From the NCBI GenBank assembly GCA_002348425.1, contig DEBE01000217.1, positions 10,054 through 16,745 on the forward strand: DNA of 6,692 bases, written 5' to 3'. The notes beneath the pieces were generated by a model. That model worked only from the letters and a program-made list of their open reading frames with translations. It ran no database searches and was not told where the DNA came from. This document shows, piece after piece, positions 1 to 5,821 of this stretch. Each line of letters starts with the position of its first letter. Positions within the stretch are counted from its first letter, which is position 1. The position numbers and the translations under genes are program-made. This stretch comes from Alphaproteobacteria bacterium UBA2964. GTDB lineage: Bacteria > Pseudomonadota > Alphaproteobacteria > MPNO01 > UBA2964.

Positions 1-399
1 GCCTATGCCTATAAAGATACTGAAAGATTGGTTGTTGACCTCCAGCCGGATGGAGATTTGATGTTTGATCTTGGTGGTCTGTGGATTGCAGCGAAATATG
101 AAATTCCGATCCTAGTAATTATGTATAATAATCGAGCCTACTATAATGATTGGGCTCACCAAATATCAGTTGCTAATAAGCGGGGCACTGATCCTGATAG
201 GGCATATATAGGGATGGATCTTGAAGGTCCCGCACCGGATTTTGCACACATCGCTAAGGGCTTGGATTGGTACGCTGAGGGTCCCATTACCGACCCCAAG
301 GATATCCAGTCCGCTGTCAAGCGGGCGATGAAGGAGGTAAAAAAAGGTAAACCGGCTTTGGTTGATATAATTACTTGGCGACGCGGCGAGGCAGCATAA
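1..399 (+). CDS. ThDP-dependent enzyme, C-terminal fragment (5' end off window)
   Basis: The reading frame is open from base 1, so this is the 3' end of a longer gene; the apparent TTG start at 28 is internal. The 132 visible residues are most of the pyrophosphate-binding domain of a thiamine-diphosphate enzyme of the acetolactate synthase/benzoylformate decarboxylase superfamily. The cofactor motif is seen as LQPDGDLMFD followed about 25 residues later by MYNN, giving the Asp and Asn that ligate the Mg2+ of ThDP. The first motif residue is Pro (PDG) where most relatives have Gly (GDG). It then runs through RAYYNDW and RGTDPDRAYIGMDL to a VKKGKPALVD end strand. By hand alignment about 80 of 116 positions match the same region of the next gene, so the two are tandem paralogues. 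The TAA stop is followed by about 120 bases before the next likely start, consistent with co-transcription. The expected reaction is non-oxidative decarboxylation or carboligation of a 2-keto acid; the substrate is unknown. Confidence 0.9.
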   Translation, partial: AYAYKDTERLVVDLQPDGDLMFDLGGLWIAAKYEIPILVIMYNNRAYYNDWAHQISVANKRGTDPDRAYIGMDLEGPAPDFAHIAKGLDWYAEGPITDPKDIQSAVKRAMKEVKKGKPALVDIITWRRGEAA

Positions 400-434
400 A
401 TTTTAACTCGTTATTTGACTCAATTTATATTTAT

Positions 435-440
435 GAGGAG
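435..440 (+). promoter_or_regulatory. Strong Shine-Dalgarno (GAGGAG) in front of ATG 446
   Basis: GAGGAG lies 5 bases upstream of an ATG at 446, the best-looking ribosome-binding site in the window. It does not open the long ThDP reading frame: the ATG is in another frame and reaches a TGA after 10 codons. A TTG at 456 in the long frame sits 15 bases downstream of it, a poor spacing. The site therefore either drives a leader micro-ORF or is a relic of an earlier start. Confidence 0.5.
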
Positions 441-445
441 AACCA

Positions 446-478
446 ATGAATAGATTTGCGTCATTTACTGGGTATTGA
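446..478 (+). CDS. Possible 10-codon leader micro-ORF
   Basis: ATG 446 follows GAGGAG at a 5-base spacing and encodes MNRFASFTGY before TGA at 476-478. It ends 43 bases before ATG 522, the likely start of the ThDP enzyme. It overlaps an in-frame TTG (456) of the long ThDP frame. The peptide has no run of one regulatory amino acid as in classical attenuators and I see no clear terminator or anti-terminator stem. It may be a translated leader, or the remnant of an original start codon separated from the gene by a small indel. Whether it is translated is unproven. Confidence 0.25.
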   Translation: MNRFASFTGY

Positions 479-509
479 TGTTTTAGTTGGAAATATTGGA
501 CAGTACAGT

Positions 510-514
510 AAAGG
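510..514 (+). promoter_or_regulatory. Ribosome-binding site deciding the ThDP gene start
   Basis: AAAGG is 7 bases upstream of ATG 522. It is weaker than the GAGGAG further upstream but correctly placed for the long frame. It supports ATG 522 over the TTG at 456. Confidence 0.45.
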
Positions 515-521
515 TTTAAGC

Positions 522-2306
522 ATGGGCGATGAAGGCATAAAAAAATCAAATACCAAATATCAATCAGATGTTATTGTAGATTTAATCAAAGATTTTGGCT
601 TCAAACACATTGCATTGAATCCAGGAGCAAGTTACCGCGGTTTGCACGATAGCTTAGTAAATTACGGTGAAAACGACCCTCCCATGATGCTTTGCACTCA
701 TGAGAAGATTGCTGTTCAGATGGCTCACGGTTATGCGCGGGCTACGGGAGAACCGATGATAGCCATCGTTCATAATCTTGTCGGTTTATTACATGCTCCT
801 ATGGGGGTTTACTATGCTTATCTTGATCGCGCGCCTGTTTTCATTATGGGTGCGACTGGTCCTGTGGCAGAACCTAAACGGCGTCCGTTTATTGACTGGA
901 TACACTCCGCAAATGTTCAAGGACAAATTTTACGCGACTTTGTAAAATGGGATGCCCAACCTAACACTATTGATTATGTACCAGATGCGTTTGCGCGAGC
1001 CTATTCGGTTATGATGACCGCCCGTCAAGGACCTATTTATATGTGTTACGATGCCGGTCTTCAGGAGGCCGAGTTGGATCATGAGATACACATGCCACCG
1101 CCCTCAGCTGCACGGGTTCCAGCTCAGGCGGCTCCAGATCCGCAGGCTTTGAGCCAAGCCGCAGATATGCTGGCTAAGTCTGAGCGTCCAGCTATAGTAG
1201 CGGATTTTGCTGCCCGGCCTCCTCATGGTTGGAACCATGTCATTGATATAGCAGAAACATTGGGCGCTAGTGTTTGGGATGTGAACTCCCGACTTAACTT
1301 TCCTGGCAACCATCCGTTAAATTTATCTATGGATCAGCAGGCCTGCTATGAAAATGTCGATTGCGTTTTGTTATTAGATGTAGCGGATTTTGAGAAACAA
1401 ACCCATGTCCGAGATATATCTACAAGAACCGTAAAACCGTCGGTTAATGAAGATGCAAAGTGGATAGATATAGGCTGGACGGATACAGAGATTAGTAAGT
1501 GGTCTATGGATTATTCACGAACTCTTTTTCCAGACGTTCGTATGACGGCTGATGTGGTGACAGCCACACCAATGCTTACCGACCTCATGAAAGCTAAAAT
1601 TTCTAATACCGCCGGTCTAGCCGAAAAAATAGCAAAACGCACGGAAATCATTCATGAAAAGCACCATGCATTAAGAGCTCAATGGCGGAAAGACGCCGAA
1701 GAAGATTGGGATTCTCAACCAATGACAGTTGGACGATTAGCACTAGAGGTTTGGGAGGTAATAAAAGATGAAGATTGGGTCCTGACGGCAGGTACCATGC
1801 ATGATGCAGCACGAAGGCTGTGGGATTTTGATAGGCCATATTGTCATGGTGGACGTGAACTGGGGACAGGTACTCAGATTGGAACCTCTTTAGGCGTTGC
1901 TTTGGCCAATAAAGGCACTGGCAGACTATGTATAGATTTGCAGCCAGATGGCGACTTAATGTTTGATGCCGGAGCACTTTGGATGGCTTCAAAGTACGAA
2001 ATTCCTATGCTTATAGTTATGTATAATAACCGTGCTTACTATAATGATTGGAATCATCAAATTGTTATTGCCAATAATCGGGGTACTGATCCAAGTCGGG
2101 CTTATATAGGTATGGATTTACTCGATCCAGATCCGGATTTTTCTGGAATCGCTCGGGCTCAAGGCTGGTGGGCTGAAGGTCCTATTGAAAACGGAGATGA
2201 TGTTCAAGGAGCCTTGCGCCGAGCAATCGAGCAGGTCAAGAAAGGTAAACCGGCTTTAGTTGACACAATTTGCCGCAGAGGAAAAGGAAAAGCAGCACTT
2301 ACGTAA
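522..2306 (+). CDS. ThDP-dependent 2-keto acid decarboxylase-like enzyme
   Basis: This is a full-length, three-domain ThDP enzyme of the acetolactate synthase/benzoylformate decarboxylase superfamily; 594 residues from ATG 522, usual for the family. The frame stays open back to a TTG at 456 (22 residues more), but ATG 522 has a correctly spaced AAAGG and the extension does not look like domain sequence. The pyrimidine-binding domain spans about residues 15-180 and has the activating Glu at 61 (CTHEKIAVQMAHGYA). His84 (IVHNLVG) lies 23 residues later, matching the spacing of the benzoylformate decarboxylase catalytic pair Glu47/His70. The decarboxylase Ser26 position appears as NPGAS, so Ala or a one-residue-shifted Ser. 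A central domain covers about 199-345. The pyrophosphate domain (about 400-583) carries LQPDGD at 474-478 and MYNN at 500-503, with Pro in place of the first Gly of the common GDG. Likely cytosolic and tetrameric, as known for the family. The upstream gene is a close paralogue and a molybdenum hydroxylase follows after 57 bases, suggesting 2-keto acid to aldehyde and on to acid. Substrate is not determinable; carboligase or lyase activity is possible. Confidence 0.88.
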   Translation: MGDEGIKKSNTKYQSDVIVDLIKDFGFKHIALNPGASYRGLHDSLVNYGENDPPMMLCTHEKIAVQMAHGYARATGEPMIAIVHNLVGLLHAPMGVYYAYLDRAPVFIMGATGPVAEPKRRPFIDWIHSANVQGQILRDFVKWDAQPNTIDYVPDAFARAYSVMMTARQGPIYMCYDAGLQEAELDHEIHMPPPSAARVPAQAAPDPQALSQAADMLAKSERPAIVADFAARPPHGWNHVIDIAETLGASVWDVNSRLNFPGNHPLNLSMDQQACYENVDCVLLLDVADFEKQTHVRDISTRTVKPSVNEDAKWIDIGWTDTEISKWSMDYSRTLFPDVRMTADVVTATPMLTDLMKAKISNTAGLAEKIAKRTEIIHEKHHALRAQWRKDAEEDWDSQPMTVGRLALEVWEVIKDEDWVLTAGTMHDAARRLWDFDRPYCHGGRELGTGTQIGTSLGVALANKGTGRLCIDLQPDGDLMFDAGALWMASKYEIPMLIVMYNNRAYYNDWNHQIVIANNRGTDPSRAYIGMDLLDPDPDFSGIARAQGWWAEGPIENGDDVQGALRRAIEQVKKGKPALVDTICRRGKGKAALT

Positions 2307-2363
2307 TGTAGGCGTTGTATTGGTTTTAATAATTTCAATATCTAGTACCTGGAGTTATAAAAA

Positions 2364-4700
2364 ATGGTAGAAAAATTTGGCATTGGGCAGCCGGTCCCCC
2401 GATTTGAAGACCCACGTCTTCTCACTGGCGGTGGCAAATATATGGATGACAATCAGTTGCCCAACGAAACTCGCGCTTATATTTTGCGATCCCCTTATGC
2501 AAACGCTAAAATTTGTTCCATGAACATAAGCTCAGCTAAATCTTCGCCAGGTGTCATCGAAATTTTGACCGGGCAGGACTATGTAGCAGATGGACACGGC
2601 CCACTTTTGTGTACCCCAGTACAAAAACAGCGTGATGGCTCAAGGATGTTTGAACCAGAGAACCCGCCGCTCGTAATTGACCAGGTAAAAATGGTTGGTG
2701 ATTATGTAGCTATGGTAATTGCAGAAACCATCGAACAGGCCAAAGATGCGGCCGAATTAATAGAAATCGATTACGAGCCTATGGCGGCCGTATCCTTGCC
2801 TTTCGATGCCGTGCAACCAGGGGCGCCAAGGGTTTGGGAGGAACACGACAGTAATATTTGCTTTGTGCACACGGTGGGTGACAAAAACGCAACCGATTTA
2901 GCTTTTGAAAGGGCGACAACTATTGTCGGGGGAGAATTGCCAGTCAATCGAAGTGCTCATGTAACTATGGAACCTAGGGGCGCGATCGGTGATTTTAACC
3001 AAGGCTCTGGAATGCTCACTTTGTATACGGGCGTTCATTACCCGTGGCAGTTGCGCGAGGAGCTCGCCAATAGAATTTTTCACATGCCTGAAACGAAAAT
3101 TCGCGTAGTTGCTGGTGATATGGGTGGTAGCTTTGGATTACGAGGCGGAACCTACAGGGAACATGTTTTAGTTTCATGGGCAGCCTTAAAGGTTGCGCGA
3201 CCAGTCAAATGGGTTTGTGAGCGCTCCGAAGGTTTTATGAGTGATCACCAGGGGCGGGACGTATATTGGAATGCTGAAATTGCCCTTGACGAGAATAATA
3301 AGTTTCTCGGAGTGCGCGCAACTAGCTACGCAAATGTTGGAGCTTATCTTGCTAGCAAAGGTACCTTGCCTCCTGTGGCAAACCTTGGAACCATGGCAGG
3401 GACTTATGATATTCCAGCGATGTATGTCGACGTTTCCGCAGTCTTTACAAATACCAATCCAATATGTCCGTTTCGAGGTAATGGGCGACCAGAGGCATCA
3501 TATGTAATCGAACGTCTTATTGACTTAGCTGCTGATGAAACAGGGGTTGATCCAGCAGAGCTGAGACGAATTAATCAAATTCCGCCGGAATCGCTTCCCT
3601 ATAAAACGGCTCTTGTTTTCACCTATGATAGTGGAAATTTTGGTGACAATTTGGAAAAAGCACTAGAGTTAATTGATTATGACGGTTTTTCCACGCGAAA
3701 AGAAGCATCAAGATCAAGAGGAAAACTAAGGGGTATAGGGGTATCTAATAGTATTGAGCGAGCAGCAGCTGCCAGTCTTGAGCAGGTAGAAATCAAGTTT
3801 AACCCCGGCGGAACACTAACGCTTTATGCGGGTACCAGTCAGCAAGGTCAGGGTCACGAAACAATTTTTAAGCAAATCATGTGTGAAAAGTTAGGCGTTG
3901 ACCCTGATGATATTGGCTTTAATGAGGGGGATACGGCATTACTAGCTTTTGGTGGGGGTACCGGAGGTTCACGGTCAGCGACCCTTGGTGGATCCGCGGT
4001 ACTTGGATGCAGTGACAAAATAATTGAAAAAGCTAACAAAATAGCAGCACATTTAATGGAAGCCGCCGAAGCTGATATTGAGTTTGAGGGCGGTAATTTC
4101 AGGGTAGTCGGGACGGATAAATCCATCAGTTTAGTTGAAATAGCAAAAAACTCCTATAAGCCGGGTAAAATGCCTCAAGATATTGAACCGGGCTTGGGAG
4201 CAATTTTTACCTACGAGGCCCCAAAGGAAAACTTTCCTAATGGCTGTCACGCATGTGAAGTAGAGGTAGATCCTGAAACTGGAGTTATTGAAATTTTATC
4301 CTACAAGGTTGTGGATGACGTAGGAACGGTGCTCAATCCGTTAACCCTAAAAGGTCAGATTATGGGTGGTGTAGCTCATGGGGTAGGTCAGGCGTTGCTG
4401 GAAGAAATCCAATTTGATCCGGACAGTGGGCAACTCGTTACAGGTTCTTTTATGGATTATACAATGCCTCGCGCTGACAATATAAGTTATGTTGATGTTG
4501 TAAGCAATCCATGCCCAACAGCGACAAATCCCTTGGGTTGCAAGGGAGCTGGTGAAGCAGGAACTGTTGGCGCTGTTCCCTGCGTAATGAATGCAGTTGT
4601 CGACGCTTTATCAGAATATGGCATCCGACACCTCGATATGCCGGCCACTCCGGCAAGAGTCTGGGCAGCTATCGACGGAGCTAAAAACGCCGTGGCCTAA
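2364..4700 (+). CDS. Xanthine dehydrogenase/aldehyde oxidase-family molybdopterin-binding large subunit
   Basis: The 778-residue protein is a complete large subunit of the molybdenum hydroxylase family (CoxL/XdhB/aldehyde oxidase type), which hydroxylates aldehydes or N-heterocycles with water-derived oxygen. The start has GGAG 9 bases upstream. The N-terminal a/b-hammerhead domain begins IGQPVPRFEDPRLLTG (about 7-22) and runs to about 145. The molybdopterin-binding part shows GGSFG at 254-258, PFRGNGRPEASY at 369-380, the Q-loop QQGQGHET at 493-500, and GCKGAGEAG with the catalytic base Glu731. The active-site loop has Gly where form I CO dehydrogenase has its Cys (AYRCSFR), so CO oxidation is unlikely; it resembles the aldehyde-oxidase-like AYRGAGR loop with a Gly-Asn-Gly change. 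No Tat signal or membrane segment is apparent, so it should be cytosolic. Enzymes of this type usually also need a 2Fe-2S subunit and an FAD subunit, neither of which is in the window. Its position after two ThDP enzymes suggests it oxidises their aldehyde product. A misannotation as CO dehydrogenase CoxL is easy to make here. Confidence 0.9.
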   Translation: MVEKFGIGQPVPRFEDPRLLTGGGKYMDDNQLPNETRAYILRSPYANAKICSMNISSAKSSPGVIEILTGQDYVADGHGPLLCTPVQKQRDGSRMFEPENPPLVIDQVKMVGDYVAMVIAETIEQAKDAAELIEIDYEPMAAVSLPFDAVQPGAPRVWEEHDSNICFVHTVGDKNATDLAFERATTIVGGELPVNRSAHVTMEPRGAIGDFNQGSGMLTLYTGVHYPWQLREELANRIFHMPETKIRVVAGDMGGSFGLRGGTYREHVLVSWAALKVARPVKWVCERSEGFMSDHQGRDVYWNAEIALDENNKFLGVRATSYANVGAYLASKGTLPPVANLGTMAGTYDIPAMYVDVSAVFTNTNPICPFRGNGRPEASYVIERLIDLAADETGVDPAELRRINQIPPESLPYKTALVFTYDSGNFGDNLEKALELIDYDGFSTRKEASRSRGKLRGIGVSNSIERAAAASLEQVEIKFNPGGTLTLYAGTSQQGQGHETIFKQIMCEKLGVDPDDIGFNEGDTALLAFGGGTGGSRSATLGGSAVLGCSDKIIEKANKIAAHLMEAAEADIEFEGGNFRVVGTDKSISLVEIAKNSYKPGKMPQDIEPGLGAIFTYEAPKENFPNGCHACEVEVDPETGVIEILSYKVVDDVGTVLNPLTLKGQIMGGVAHGVGQALLEEIQFDPDSGQLVTGSFMDYTMPRADNISYVDVVSNPCPTATNPLGCKGAGEAGTVGAVPCVMNAVVDALSEYGIRHLDMPATPARVWAAIDGAKNAVA

Positions 4701-4707
4701 AGTGCGG

Positions 4708-5781
4708 CTACTCTACTCGTCCACCGGGCAGGTGCGGAAAAGCAGAGTGTTCATGAGGCATTGTAACCGGCATTGCCTCTGTAACAGATTCGGGGCCAAG
4801 TTGATCAAGAGATGTAACACCGAGTAGACCCAAAGTCGTATTAATTTCTCTTTCAAGCAATTCTAGGCAACGAATTAAGCCTTCGGCACCCCCGGCACCT
4901 AGGGCATATGCCTGCAACCTACCAATACCCACTGCTTGCGCTCCAAGGGCTAAAGCCTTGATAACATCTGTTCCGCGTGTAAAACCCCCATCAATAAATA
5001 TCTCTGCTTTACCTTCCGCTGCAGCGGCAATCTCTGGCAACATTTGAATATTTCCTAAAACATGGTCAAGTTGCCGACCGCCATGATTCGAAATATAAAT
5101 ACCTTGAACTCCATGTTCGACGGCGAGCGCTGCGTCTTCCGCAGTCATAATTCCTTTTAAAATTAGCGGTCTTTCACCGATTTCATCTTGGATTAATTTA
5201 ACGGTGTCCCAAGTAATCTTTTTTTGCCATTCTCGCGCCGGAACCCGACGAAGCGCCAATTGGGCAGGATTTAAACGTTCTCTGTTCCCATAAAAAGCTG
5301 AGTCTACTGTTAAGGTCACCGCCGAATAGTTGGCTCTAACAACTCTGCGAACGAGTTCTCTTATCCAGTTGTCATCTCCGCGTACGTAAATTTGAAATGA
5401 CTTAGGATGGGGACTATTAGCGGCCACTTCCTCTAAACTAGGCTGACAAACCGTTGATAAAAAATTTACACTGCCAAACTCTTCGGCAGCGTCGTCTACA
5501 TCAAGTCCGCCGTTAACTGACCATCGTTCGATTCCACCCATGGGTGCAAGTATGACTGGAATACGCATTTTATGACCAAAAAAGTCAGTTTCGGTATCGA
5601 TATCACTTACGTCACGGCAAATTCTGGGTCGGAAGGCTAGGCAGTCAAGCGACATTCGATTTCGTCGCAGTGAGGTTTCACTCTCTGCGGCCCCGCAAAT
5701 ATAGTCCCAGTTATCTTGATCCATATTACGTCTGGCCATCATGATCATATCGTGTGTTGTTTCAAAAATGGCATCACTCAT
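4708..5781 (-). CDS. FMN-dependent alpha-hydroxy-acid dehydrogenase/oxidase (LldD/glycolate oxidase family)
   Basis: The complete 357-residue protein belongs to the FMN-dependent alpha-hydroxy-acid dehydrogenase family (glycolate oxidase, L-lactate dehydrogenase, (S)-mandelate dehydrogenase), which oxidises 2-hydroxy acids to 2-keto acids. Visible family residues are Tyr27 (WDYICG), the LAPM strand at 78-81, Tyr132 (QIYV), Asp160 (LTVD), the Arg pair in NRER at 166-169, Lys209 (LILKG), the catalytic base His233 with Arg236 (SNHGGRQLD), and FMN-phosphate contacts in DGGFTRGTD at 264-272 and GIGR at 285-288. All core catalytic positions are intact. The variable loop after NRER is only about 19 residues, with no hydrophobic membrane-binding segment, so a soluble enzyme is expected. 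The start ATG has GGAG 6 bases upstream. The upstream neighbour, 40 bases away, is a paralogue on the same strand, so they are probably co-transcribed. The stop lies 7 bases from that of the convergent molybdenum enzyme. The electron acceptor (O2, quinone or cytochrome) and substrate cannot be told. Confidence 0.92.
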   Translation of the reverse strand: MSDAIFETTHDMIMMARRNMDQDNWDYICGAAESETSLRRNRMSLDCLAFRPRICRDVSDIDTETDFFGHKMRIPVILAPMGGIERWSVNGGLDVDDAAEEFGSVNFLSTVCQPSLEEVAANSPHPKSFQIYVRGDDNWIRELVRRVVRANYSAVTLTVDSAFYGNRERLNPAQLALRRVPAREWQKKITWDTVKLIQDEIGERPLILKGIMTAEDAALAVEHGVQGIYISNHGGRQLDHVLGNIQMLPEIAAAAEGKAEIFIDGGFTRGTDVIKALALGAQAVGIGRLQAYALGAGGAEGLIRCLELLEREINTTLGLLGVTSLDQLGPESVTEAMPVTMPHEHSAFPHLPGGRVE

Positions 5782-5821
5782 AGTATTCTCCGTAATATGA
5801 AATTTATTTTATAGAATTTAT

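Noticed and set aside
28..30. TTG start giving a 123-residue protein
   Set aside because: The frame is open to base 1 and the homologous paralogue continues for hundreds of residues upstream, so this is an internal codon.
415..431. TTGACT and TATATT as a promoter before the second ThDP gene
   Set aside because: The boxes are 5 bases apart, not about 17, and nothing TATAAT-like lies at the right distance.
456..521. N-terminal extension of the ThDP enzyme from a TTG at 456
   Set aside because: TTG is a rare start, the GAGGAG is 15 bases away, and ATG 522 has a correctly spaced AAAGG. The extension adds no recognisable domain. It remains an alternative start.
2315..2344. TTGTAT-18-TATCTA as a promoter before the molybdenum gene
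   Set aside because: Weak matches, and transcription would begin at about 2351, right on the ribosome-binding site; read-through from the ThDP genes is simpler.
3854..4126. Antisense and alternate-frame open frames inside the large genes (for example 1104-1313, 1648-1992, 2898-3083, 3241-3507, 3854-4126, 4450-4656, 4591-4827)
   Set aside because: They lie within well-supported genes, have no recognisable motifs or credible initiation sites, and look like by-products of the coding frames.
5374..5391. Loss of the glycolate oxidase Tyr129 equivalent (YVRG instead of YVYK) as an unusual active-site defect
   Set aside because: LldD and mandelate dehydrogenase also lack Tyr here (YVLR and YVIH, from memory), so it is ordinary variation in the family.
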